The translations under genes and the position numbers were made by a program. 64,000 nt of DNA from Cupriavidus gilardii. GTDB lineage: Bacteria > Pseudomonadota > Gammaproteobacteria > Burkholderiales > Burkholderiaceae. The notes under the pieces are model-generated. The model searched no databases, had not been told where the DNA came from, and saw only the letters and a program-made list of their open reading frames with translations. Positions 58,041 through 64,000 of the stretch are shown piece after piece. The stretch is from positions 29,268 through 93,267 of the forward strand of contig NZ_JABTYE010000022.1 of assembly GCF_013314895.1 (NCBI RefSeq). Reading direction: 5' to 3'. Position 1 is the stretch's first letter, and each line of letters opens with the position of its first letter.

Positions 58041-59042
58041 ATGGCGAGCTATCGCAAGCGCGGCACCAGTTGGCGTGCCGAGATCATGATGAAGGGCGTC
58101 CGGGCGTCGGAGACCTTCAAGACGAAGGCCGAGGCCGTGGCCTGGGCGACCGCGGAAGAAGCGAAGATCATGGCCGGCAAGGTCACCGCCGACCACACAG
58201 TCGCCGACCTGCTGCGCCGCTATGTCACCCTGGTCTCGCCGAAGAAGTCGCCGCGCGCCGCGCGCTGGGAGCACAACCGGGTCGAGGCGCTGATCCGGGA
58301 CGAGCCGAAGCTGGCCGAGAAGAAGCTGATCGACGTGCGTGCCGCCGACTGGGCTGCGTGGCGTGACAAGCGGCTCAAGGAGGTGGCCGGCAGCACCGTG
58401 GCGCGCGACCTGAACCTGTTCTCGGCCTGCTTCATGACGGCCAAGCGGGAATGGGGCTGGATCCATGAGAGCCCCATCAGCGGCGTCTCGCGGCCCAAGG
58501 AGGAACAGCCACGCTCGCGCCGGCCGACGCAGGACGAGATCGATCGCATCTGCCACGCCCTCGGATACGACCAGAACGAGACGCCGACCACGGCTACCGC
58601 GCGCTGCGGCGCCGCCTACCTGTTTGCGATAGAGACCGCGATGCGCGCGGGCGAGATTGTCGGCATCCGGCCCGAACACGTCTTCCGGGACAAGCGGTAT
58701 GTGCATCTGCCGAAGACGAAGAACGGCACGGCCAGGTCGGTACCGCTGTCGTCGCGCGCGCTACGCATCATCCAGCAGCTCGAGCCGCTGGCAGATCAAT
58801 TCGAAGGGACGGTGTTCGGGCTGACGAGCGCGCAGCTCGACGCGCTGTTCCGGAAGGCGAGGGACAAGGCCGGGGTCGAGGGTCTGACCTTCCACGACTC
58901 GCGGCGGGAAGGCCTGACCCGGCTGGCCAAGAAGTTCAACGTGATGGAGCTCGCGAAGATCAGCGGCCACCGCGATCTTCGCATCCTGCAGAACGTCTAC
59001 TACGCTCCGACGGCGGAGGATCTGGCCGCCAAGCTGGATTGA
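58041..59042 (+). CDS. Phage tyrosine integrase
   Basis: Site-specific recombinase of 333 residues. An N-terminal arm-binding/AP2-like region (1-50, MASYRKRGTSWRAEIMMKG) and a SAM-like core-binding domain (52-150) precede the catalytic domain. The catalytic residues are R202 (TAMRAGEIVGI), K225, H285 and R288 (FHDSRREGL), H310 (ISGHRDLRIL) and the nucleophile Y320 or Y321 (QNVYYAP). GGGGGAGGG before the ATG is a strong ribosome-binding site. It reads away from tRNA-Arg into the element. Its 3' end overlaps the convergent winged-helix gene by 43 bp. Confidence 0.96.
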   Translation: MASYRKRGTSWRAEIMMKGVRASETFKTKAEAVAWATAEEAKIMAGKVTADHTVADLLRRYVTLVSPKKSPRAARWEHNRVEALIRDEPKLAEKKLIDVRAADWAAWRDKRLKEVAGSTVARDLNLFSACFMTAKREWGWIHESPISGVSRPKEEQPRSRRPTQDEIDRICHALGYDQNETPTTATARCGAAYLFAIETAMRAGEIVGIRPEHVFRDKRYVHLPKTKNGTARSVPLSSRALRIIQQLEPLADQFEGTVFGLTSAQLDALFRKARDKAGVEGLTFHDSRREGLTRLAKKFNVMELAKISGHRDLRILQNVYYAPTAEDLAAKLD

Positions 59043-59335
59043 CCGGACCGGCGCCGGCCGCCGCGCGGCGCTGCTTCCTTGTGCGACTCGACCCACTCGA
59101 TGACCTCGCACGCCTTCCACATCGGTTTGCCGACGCCGGCCTCGCCGGCCGGCAGCCGGATCGCCGGCGGGAAGCTCGGCAGGCAGACCACGCGCTGGCG
59201 CACCACGTCGGGATTGCGGTTCAGGTAGGTGGCAATCATCTCGATGGTCCACAGCTTGATGGACAGCGGCACGGCCGGCTGCATGCGCTCCTTGAGGGCA
59301 TCGGCGAGTTGGTCGATCAGTTCAGCGGTTTCCAT
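59000..59335 (-). CDS. Small winged-helix DNA-binding protein, possible excisionase
   Basis: A 111-residue protein. Residues about 25-85 form a MerR/AlpA-like winged helix: LWTIEMIATYLNRNPDVVRQ (recognition region), then FPPAIRLPAGEAGVGKPMWK, with the Lys/Trp-rich wing and EVIEWVESHKE. This pattern and its place next to the integrase suggest an excisionase or AlpA-type regulator. The C-terminus is basic and disordered. It overlaps the integrase 3' end on the opposite strand. Confidence 0.75.
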   Translation of the reverse strand: METAELIDQLADALKERMQPAVPLSIKLWTIEMIATYLNRNPDVVRQRVVCLPSFPPAIRLPAGEAGVGKPMWKACEVIEWVESHKEAAPRGGRRRSGQSSLAARSSAVGA

Positions 59336-59399
59336 GCTGGTGCTCCAGATTCCAATACTTACGGGTCAATTCGATGATGCGTGCTGCTGCTTCGGTCAT
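59322..59399 (-). CDS. Possible 25-residue micro-ORF
   Basis: ATG at 59399 overlaps the stop of the upstream 48-residue gene in ATGA, and its own stop overlaps the start of the winged-helix gene by 14 bp. The peptide is MTEAAARIIELTRKYWNLEH plus five residues, a likely helix. It is called only because of the coupled position; it could be a spacer that keeps ribosomes moving. Confidence 0.35.
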   Translation of the reverse strand: MTEAAARIIELTRKYWNLEHQHGNR

Positions 59400-59542
59400 T
59401 CTTCTTGGTCTTCCGCGCACCAATCGCAGTCCCATGCCGGCGATACCCCATGCCGGCACGGCTTGCTTTCGTCGTGATACTCGGCCTCCGGCTCTTCAAA
59501 CTCGTCAAGGTCCGTGTCTCGGATTCGGTTTTTGGTAGTCAT
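59396..59542 (-). CDS. Small phage protein with Cys/His cluster
   Basis: A 48-residue acidic protein. The start at 59542 has GGAGG upstream; a longer reading to 59602 overlaps the next gene. The acidic N-terminal half (DTDLDEFEEPEAEYHDES) is followed by KPCRHGVSPAWDCDWCAED, whose Cys-His-Cys-Cys arrangement may bind zinc. No family recognised. Confidence 0.6.
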   Translation of the reverse strand: MTTKNRIRDTDLDEFEEPEAEYHDESKPCRHGVSPAWDCDWCAEDQEE

Positions 59543-59576
59543 CTGTCGACCTCCATCACGCATTGCACCCAGGCAA

Positions 59577-59960
59577 TCATGCGCCCGCCAGCTCGTCGTC
59601 ATGGTCCAGCAGCCGATGCCGGAACCGCGGCAGCTTGATGCGAACCGGTCGCGTCGCTATGCCCCAGGCCTCCAGCAGCTCGTCGAAGCGCAGGCGCGGC
59701 CGGCTGCATCCCTCGCGTGCATAGACGTCGCGCTCGAGCTCGGCGCGCAGGGCCTCGACGTTGGCTGCCGAGTACTCGCAGCAGTGTTTGCCGCGTCCCT
59801 CGAATCGCTCGACCCGGCGCACCATGTTGCCGAGCAGTCGCAGGTTTCGCGTGACCCTGTTGGCGCTGCTGCCGATCTCGCGGGCGAATTGCGCCGCGAC
59901 GATGTGCTGGCCATCGAGCAGTGCGGTGATGACGCGCTCGCGAATGGTCGGTTCACTCAT
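59577..59960 (-). CDS. Phage protein with N-terminal helix-turn-helix
   Basis: A 127-residue protein. Residues about 5-70 look like a winged helix (IRERVITALLDGQHIVAAQF, AREIGSSANRVTRNLRLLGN), with MVRRVERFEGRGKHCCEY as a wing. The C-terminal part is basic (RPVRIKLPRFRHRLL). Probably a DNA-binding early regulator. Its ATG overlaps the stop of the upstream gene by 4 bp. Confidence 0.65.
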   Translation of the reverse strand: MSEPTIRERVITALLDGQHIVAAQFAREIGSSANRVTRNLRLLGNMVRRVERFEGRGKHCCEYSAANVEALRAELERDVYAREGCSRPRLRFDELLEAWGIATRPVRIKLPRFRHRLLDHDDELAGA

Positions 59961-60427
59961 GCCGCCTCCCTTTCATCCAGTTCAATCCGAATCTGCGTCG
60001 TCCGGATCAGGTCGTTTGCGTACTGCAACGTCATTTCTAGCGACTCGGCGCGCAGCACCTTGATCGCCTTGCGCACTGCTGTGATGTCGGCCATTTCCAG
60101 CGGCATCGCATAGCGCAGCTTCCGAGCCAGCAGCCGCAGCGGATCCAGCGGCATCGGCCGATGCTGCCGCATGGCGTGCGTATGGAAGGCGTCGATGATT
60201 CCCTCGATCGCCGGCGCGGTCTCGTAGTAGTGGCCATCGTTGGGGTCGAGGAAGATCGGTGTTCCATCGCGGGTGGCCATCACTTCGCCGTCTCGCTCGA
60301 TCGCGTCGAGCATGGATTCGAGCGGGTTGAACACCGCGGCCACCCTCCAGGGTTCGGAGCGCAGCTTGACGCCGCCCGAGTTCCACTTCGGACGGTACGG
60401 CTTGCGGGGCTTCTGGCTTCTGCTCAT
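59957..60427 (-). CDS. Conserved-type phage hypothetical protein
   Basis: A 156-residue protein that I do not recognise. A basic N-terminus (MSRSQKPRKPYRPKWNSGGV) precedes a mixed alpha/beta body with MATRDGTPIFLDPNDGHYYE and a Leu-rich helical C-terminus (DPLRLLARKLRYAMPLEMAD). The ATG at 60427 is preferred; the frame is open to 60472. Its stop overlaps the next gene's start in ATGA. Confidence 0.6.
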   Translation of the reverse strand: MSRSQKPRKPYRPKWNSGGVKLRSEPWRVAAVFNPLESMLDAIERDGEVMATRDGTPIFLDPNDGHYYETAPAIEGIIDAFHTHAMRQHRPMPLDPLRLLARKLRYAMPLEMADITAVRKAIKVLRAESLEMTLQYANDLIRTTQIRIELDEREAA

Positions 60428-60489
60428 GGCGTCACAGGAATAAAAAGGCGGGCGCGCCAGCCGGGGGGACATGACGCGCCGCAGAAGGG

Positions 60490-61533
60490 TTATGCGCCGG
60501 TGATCTCGTCGCGGCGCGCGTGGTAGATGTCGAGCAGCGGCGCGGCCACGTCTTGCGGCAGGTCGCGCAGCTCGTCGGCCATCAGGTCCAGCGTCTCGAC
60601 GTCCTTGCAGGCGCGCAGCTTCTCTGCGAAGCCGTTGGCGTCGAAGTCGATCGGCACGTCGCCAGGCTGGTTGTCGATCTGGGCAGGGGGCTCATCGTCG
60701 CCCTCGGCATAGTCGGAGGCCGGCGTGATGTAGTCCCCTTCGAGCACGTTGTCCAGCGCCTGGCTTTCGCCACGCGCATGCAGGCCGTCGAGCGCCGACG
60801 CGTTGGCGAGCTCGATGCTGACGGGCAGATACTTGAACAGCCGGCGCAGGACCGTCTTGCGGCCCATTTCCTCGTAGTGCTGGCCCCACACCGTCTTTTC
60901 CTTGTCGCGCGCGAACTTGTAGTTCTGGCTGGCGTCACGGATCTCGTTCACCTGCTCGGCACTCATGACCTCGAACGCGTGGCCGCCGCCGACCAGCTTT
61001 GCCACCGCATAGAACGCGACAACCCGGCCGCGGCCCGACATGGCCGGCTTGTGCTCGAGCTTCTCGTCCAGCCCGTAGGCATACTCGAAGTGGTCGCCTT
61101 CCCGCACGGCGTGTGCCGCGATGCTGACGACCTGGCCGGAGCGGCGCGCGAGGTCGATCAGGCCCTTGTAGCCGATCACGATCTGCGTCTCGACCTTGTC
61201 GGTCACCCACCTGCCGTTCTGTTGCTTCTTCTTCTCGAACGGAATCAGATACGCGTGGCCCAGCGGTGTGTTCGGCTCCAGGCCCAACTGCGAACATTGC
61301 ACGACGGCGCCCATCAGGGACTCGACAGTGCATTCCATCAGCTTCGGGGTGGTGCGCAGGGCGCCGAGCGCGATCTTGAGCATGCGGTCAGGGCTGACGT
61401 GCTTGGGCAGCACCGCTGCGAGCGTCGATTTCTGCGACTCGAAGAAGGTCTTCACGCTGCCGATGCCGGCTTGCGCGGCCACCATCTTGGAGGTCTTCTT
61501 CAGTTCTGCGAGGTTGGTTTGTGCCACGGTCAT
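60490..61533 (-). CDS. recT: RecT-family single-strand annealing protein
   Basis: Phage recombinase that anneals complementary single strands made by its partner exonuclease. The 347 residues have the RecT core (about 15-235): TLAAVLPKHVSPDRMLKIAL, LMGAVVQCSQLGLEPNTPLG, VIGYKGLIDLARRSGQVVSI, VWGQHYEEMGRKTVLRRLFK. An acidic linker and a C-terminal region (about 270-347) typical of phage RecT proteins follow. The ATG at 61533 has GAGGA just upstream and overlaps the exonuclease stop in ATGA. Confidence 0.95.
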   Translation of the reverse strand: MTVAQTNLAELKKTSKMVAAQAGIGSVKTFFESQKSTLAAVLPKHVSPDRMLKIALGALRTTPKLMECTVESLMGAVVQCSQLGLEPNTPLGHAYLIPFEKKKQQNGRWVTDKVETQIVIGYKGLIDLARRSGQVVSIAAHAVREGDHFEYAYGLDEKLEHKPAMSGRGRVVAFYAVAKLVGGGHAFEVMSAEQVNEIRDASQNYKFARDKEKTVWGQHYEEMGRKTVLRRLFKYLPVSIELANASALDGLHARGESQALDNVLEGDYITPASDYAEGDDEPPAQIDNQPGDVPIDFDANGFAEKLRACKDVETLDLMADELRDLPQDVAAPLLDIYHARRDEITGA

Positions 61534-62396
61534 TCCTCGTTGCGGTTGGTGGTTGCCCAGGCGGGCAGGCTGATGATTTCGATCTGGTCGCTGTAGCCGG
61601 GCCACTGGTTGATGCGCAGGCAGTCGGCGTAGCAGGCAAGGTCGAGGCGGTATGCCGAGCGGCCGGCGTCCTTGGCGGGGTCGTCCAGCATCAGCGCGCA
61701 GGCTGCGAACGGGTATTCCGTCTCGACCGCGACGAAGATGAACCCCAGCACCGGCCGGCCGCTGGCCGCGGCATAGCCGTCGGTGTAGAAGGCGTCCTGC
61801 ACGTGGTACCGCTTGCGCGCGATCTGGCGCCGGAATTCGGCCGGGCTCGCGTCCGAGTAGGTCTTGAGGTCCAGCAGGATCACGCCGGCGTCGCCGCAGT
61901 CGTGCACCCAGTCAGGCCGGCAGCGGCACTGCACGCCGGTGTCCGGGTCCACCCACAGGGCGGTGACCTCGGCCGCGCCGACGGCCAGCGCGTCGCAGAC
62001 CTCCGGTAGCCGGCGCACAGACTCGGCCTGGCGCAGCGCCGTTTCGTACTGCTCTTCCTTGATGATCACGGCGCCCGGCCGGAGCGCGGCCATCTCGGCC
62101 ACGTAGTCCTTCCACTTGTTCGTGTTCCGATTCCAGTCCGGCCCCACGATGTAGCGCTCGGCGAAGCTCTCCGGCTCGAGCACCATGCAGTGCGCAAGCT
62201 GGCCCTCAAGCTGGCCGGCCTTCTCGCGCGGCGCCGGCCGTGCCGGGTCGATGTGCCGCGCGTAGGCGATCGCCGGCGACTGCGCCACGCTGTCGAGCAC
62301 GGATTTCGAAGCGCCGGGCAGCCGGTGGTATTCGTCGATCGGCACGCCGTGATGCACGCCGGTCCAGGCCGCGATCGTTGGCAGCGGGGCGTTCAT
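61530..62396 (-). CDS. RecE/YqaJ-type phage exonuclease
   Basis: A 288-residue PD-(D/E)XK exonuclease, the partner of RecT in phage recombination. The N-terminus has the RecE C-domain pattern YHRLPGASKSVLDSVAQSPA and EGQLAHCMVLEPESF. The catalytic region shows RPDWVHDCGDAGVILLDLKT (D ... D-L-K), and QDAFYTDGYAAASGRPVLGF follows. This matches the PDDEXK exonucleases (DUF3799/RecE C-terminal type). Overlaps recT by 4 bp, so the two are co-translated. Confidence 0.93.
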   Translation of the reverse strand: MNAPLPTIAAWTGVHHGVPIDEYHRLPGASKSVLDSVAQSPAIAYARHIDPARPAPREKAGQLEGQLAHCMVLEPESFAERYIVGPDWNRNTNKWKDYVAEMAALRPGAVIIKEEQYETALRQAESVRRLPEVCDALAVGAAEVTALWVDPDTGVQCRCRPDWVHDCGDAGVILLDLKTYSDASPAEFRRQIARKRYHVQDAFYTDGYAAASGRPVLGFIFVAVETEYPFAACALMLDDPAKDAGRSAYRLDLACYADCLRINQWPGYSDQIEIISLPAWATTNRNEE

Positions 62397-62527
62397 GCGA
62401 CACCCATGTAGAGAGGCTGATCGGCCCAGCCCGCGATGCCGTGGGCCAGCAGCAGGATGAAGATGACGATCCACGGCGCCGATTTCGGATGCGCCTCGGC
62501 GAAGCGCTCGAACCAGTTTCCGATCAC
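62393..62527 (-). CDS. Phage micro-protein with one membrane helix
   Basis: A GTG-started frame of 44 residues whose core WIVIFILLLAHGIAGWA is a plausible single transmembrane helix. The GTG overlaps the upstream stop in GTGA, and its stop overlaps the exonuclease ATG in ATGA, so it is coupled on both sides. Function unknown. Confidence 0.6.
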   Translation of the reverse strand: MIGNWFERFAEAHPKSAPWIVIFILLLAHGIAGWADQPLYMGVA

Positions 62528-62661
62528 AGGTAGGCCCTCACGATGTAGATGACGTTGGCGATCAGCAGCACGCCGATGGCGATCCACGCGCCGGTGCGAA
62601 AGCGCCGCAGGTTTCGCGCTTGCCGTGCGCGCAGGGCGTTGAAGTCTTCGATGTCGATCAC
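62524..62661 (-). CDS. Phage micro-protein with one membrane helix (second)
   Basis: A GTG-started frame of 45 residues: an acidic start (MIDIEDFNALRARQARN), a basic stretch, then the helix AWIAIGVLLIANVIYIV. GTGA overlaps link it to both neighbours. Function unknown. Confidence 0.6.
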   Translation of the reverse strand: MIDIEDFNALRARQARNLRRFRTGAWIAIGVLLIANVIYIVRAYL

Positions 62662-63092
62662 GACTTGGCCTCCCTGGCGGCGAGTTGCGCATCAGCCCAG
62701 GCGGCAGGCCATTGGATATACCGCTGCTTTCCGCACTCCTTGTCCCACTCCCGGGCGGCCTTTTCCGCCGCCTTCCGCTTCTCACCGTATGCGCGCAAAG
62801 CGGCGCTGCATTCTTCGGGCGCGTAGTCATAGAGTTCGCTGTTCCAGTCGCGCTGGTCGTCGGCCGAAAGCTCGGTGAACGCCGGGAACTCCGGGCGCGG
62901 AGACATCACCGGCTCGAACCACGGTTGCGGCTCGGCCGGCGCGTGTGCGATGAAGTAGTCGCGCAGGGTCATGCCCTGGAAATCGACTGTGCTGCCCGGG
63001 GGAAGCAAGACACCCAGTGCCACCATGTTTCCATCGGTGCAGTTCTCGATATGGACCGGGAACGCCGGTCCGCCATCGTTGATCTTTGCCAT
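62658..63092 (-). CDS. Phage hypothetical protein (INDGGPAFPV type)
   Basis: A 144-residue protein of a kind common in beta-proteobacterial phages. The N-terminus MAKINDGGPAFPVHIENCTD and the GMTLRDYFIAHAPAEPQPWF segment near residue 40 are recognisable hallmarks. The rest is charged and helical. Function unknown. Linked to the next gene by GTGA. Confidence 0.8.
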   Translation of the reverse strand: MAKINDGGPAFPVHIENCTDGNMVALGVLLPPGSTVDFQGMTLRDYFIAHAPAEPQPWFEPVMSPRPEFPAFTELSADDQRDWNSELYDYAPEECSAALRAYGEKRKAAEKAAREWDKECGKQRYIQWPAAWADAQLAAREAKS

Positions 63093-63102
63093 CCTTATCT
63101 CC

Positions 63103-63222
63103 TCAGTGCCCGCAGGGCAGATTCCCGTTCTCGTCCGGCTCTGCGCCGCAGCTCAGGCACACGCGCTTGAGCAGCGCTGCCATCAGCCGCACTAGGCCGG
63201 CTTCGGTCCATTGGTGCGTCAT
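63103..63222 (-). CDS. Phage micro-protein with Cys/His motif
   Basis: A 39-residue protein with VCLSCGAEPDENGNLPCGH at its end; CxxC plus CxH may bind zinc. The ATG overlaps the upstream stop in ATGA (63219-63222). A competing reading of the same bases (63095-63289) lacks these signs. Confidence 0.55.
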   Translation of the reverse strand: MTHQWTEAGLVRLMAALLKRVCLSCGAEPDENGNLPCGH

Positions 63223-63437
63223 TGCACTGCCTCCAGATGTTCGCGGCACATCGCCTTGATGGCTTCACGGTCGTAGTTACGGTCGCCAAGCCTGGCGTCG
63301 GTATGGCTGCCGGCGAACTGGACGTAGACGCCGCGCACAGCGATCTGGCCTTGCTCGACTTCGTAGATCACCGACAGCTCGTAATGCGGGCTGATCGCCG
63401 GGCCGTCGTCGCACTCGCGGGTAAAGCTGTAGCTCAT
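63219..63437 (-). CDS. Small phage hypothetical protein
   Basis: A 72-residue acidic protein. The start at 63437 (MSYSFTRECDDGPAIS) is set by an ATGA overlap with the preceding micro-ORF; the frame is open to 63644 but that reading covers other genes. The middle is beta-rich (YELSVIYEVEQGQIAVRGVY). No family recognised. Confidence 0.6.
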   Translation of the reverse strand: MSYSFTRECDDGPAISPHYELSVIYEVEQGQIAVRGVYVQFAGSHTDARLGDRNYDREAIKAMCREHLEAVQ

Positions 63438-63529
63438 GCCAGCACCACCCACAGCAGCACAGCGAGCGCCGCGACCAGCGTCGGCACCACGTACACCAGC
63501 AGGGCCATGCAAAGGGCGTAGCGGCTCAT
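63434..63529 (-). CDS. Phage micro-protein, single membrane helix
   Basis: A 31-residue peptide, almost entirely hydrophobic (ALLVYVVPTLVAALAVLLWV). ATGA overlaps at both ends tie it into the chain. It could be a small membrane or lysis-related peptide; not assignable. Confidence 0.5.
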   Translation of the reverse strand: MSRYALCMALLVYVVPTLVAALAVLLWVVLA

Positions 63530-63708
63530 TGCTGCTGCTCCTTGGCGCGGGCCAACGCTTCGTCTGCCTTCGTCCACGCGGCGGAGATTGCTTCATCCGG
63601 CGGCGGGAAAGGCCCGCGCAGTGCGACCAGCGCTTCCAGCGCATCCACCAGCTCCCGCATCAGGCACTCGTGCGCGGCCTGGCGCTTCACGGCTTCGTCG
63701 GTCGTCAT
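63526..63708 (-). CDS. Small phage hypothetical protein
   Basis: A 60-residue, mostly helical, charged protein (MTTDEAVKRQAAHECLMREL, C-terminal ALARAKEQQQ). ATGA overlap with the next micro-ORF, three bases after the preceding gene. No known domain. Confidence 0.6.
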   Translation of the reverse strand: MTTDEAVKRQAAHECLMRELVDALEALVALRGPFPPPDEAISAAWTKADEALARAKEQQQ

Positions 63709-63711
63709 GAC

Positions 63712-64000
63712 TCACTCCACCTCAACGAACTCGCCGGCTTCATTCAGCGAGTACCACGTGTCAGGCTTGATGCCGTCCTGGCCCGCGATGGCTGCTCGGA
63801 TATGCAGAATGCGGGCGTAGTCGTCGCCGTCCGCCTCGGTGTCGCGGTAGCAAAGCACGATGGCGCTACCAGCCGACGCCCGGGCCTTCCCTTCGACGCC
63901 GCACGCCATGGCGACAGAGTGCTTGCCGGTGCTGCTGGCCGCGCCGTAGTCGCCGGTGCTGCTGGCCGCGCCTTGGTAGCCGGTGCTGCTGGCCGCGCCG
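63712..64000 (-). CDS. DUF7666-like phage protein with AASSTG repeats (5' end outside window)
   Basis: The frame is open to the window edge, so the start is not visible. The N-terminal part seen is a run of short repeats GAASSTGYQGAASSTGDYG and a third AASSTG, leading to KHSVAMACGVEGKARASAGS, then a C-terminal end DGIKPDTWYSLNEAGEFVEV. This repeat-plus-tail layout is typical of phage proteins with a DUF7666-type domain; the role is unknown. Confidence 0.7.
   Translation of the reverse strand, partial: GAASSTGYQGAASSTGDYGAASSTGKHSVAMACGVEGKARASAGSAIVLCYRDTEADGDDYARILHIRAAIAGQDGIKPDTWYSLNEAGEFVEVE

Larger units (their letters stand above)
57852..64000. mobile_element. Left part of a prophage or related integrative element
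   Basis: From the tRNA-Arg 3' end to the window edge: a tyrosine integrase reading inward, then a tightly packed minus-strand early block with a winged-helix protein, RecT, a RecE/YqaJ exonuclease and many micro-ORFs. Structural, lysis and repressor genes are not visible and presumably lie to the right. The base composition is similar to the host. Confidence 0.9.

Noticed and set aside
63095..63289. 64-residue minus-strand open frame
   Set aside because: Competes with the coupled 39-residue frame at 63103-63222 and overlaps the neighbouring gene; Arg-rich shadow.

Overview
The window is about 66% GC and densely coded. It carries a gene set typical of beta-proteobacteria of the order Burkholderiales (Cupriavidus, Ralstonia or Burkholderia-like): a nadE-glnB neighbourhood, the trxB-ftsK-lolA ... 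rarA ... serS backbone, a pair of cyanophycin synthetases with their accessory ABC transporter and DUF1854 gene, and GC-rich coding in every frame. No rRNA operon, CRISPR array or intact insertion sequence was seen. The genus is an inference from gene content only.

Layout. 1-20.3 kb is mostly housekeeping: a truncated CoA-transferase, alaS, an acyltransferase-like protein, glutamine-dependent NAD synthetase next to PII (glnB), an Smr protein, trxB divergent from ftsK, then lolA. Between lolA and rarA lies an iron-type ABC transporter: a binding protein, then a divergent permease and ATPase. Fur-box-like sequences lie ahead of the binding-protein gene and between the permease and ATPase genes. 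20.3-30.9 kb is a two-partner secretion locus: an orphan receiver/AraC regulator, a 2538-residue filamentous-haemagglutinin-type exoprotein with seven uninterrupted 102-residue tandem repeats, and its outer-membrane TpsB transporter. serS, tRNA-Ser and an Rpn-type nuclease follow.

33.8-45.4 kb carries amino-acid functions (two periplasmic binding proteins, one permease, a D-amino-acid dehydrogenase divergent from a LysR regulator). It also has an overlapping gene pair for a subtilisin-like protease and a metallo-beta-lactamase-fold protein, a PAP2 phosphatase and a CorC-type CBS protein. 45.6-54.1 kb is the cyanophycin block: two CphA paralogues on the minus strand, with a zinc-ribbon ABC exporter and a DUF1854 protein on the plus strand. 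A small RcnB-like protein and an RGG-tailed DEAD-box RNA helicase follow. The kilobase upstream of the helicase has no convincing gene. It holds a promoter-terminator pair that could bound a small RNA, and a 13-bp minisatellite.

From 57.8 kb to the right edge is the left part of an integrated phage or related element. A tRNA-Arg(CCU) is followed by a tyrosine integrase and then by a chain of minus-strand early genes: a small winged-helix protein, RecT, a RecE/YqaJ-type exonuclease and many micro-ORFs linked by 4-bp ATGA or GTGA overlaps. The element runs off the window, so its other end and structural genes are not visible. Most other long open frames here are antisense or frame shadows produced by high GC.
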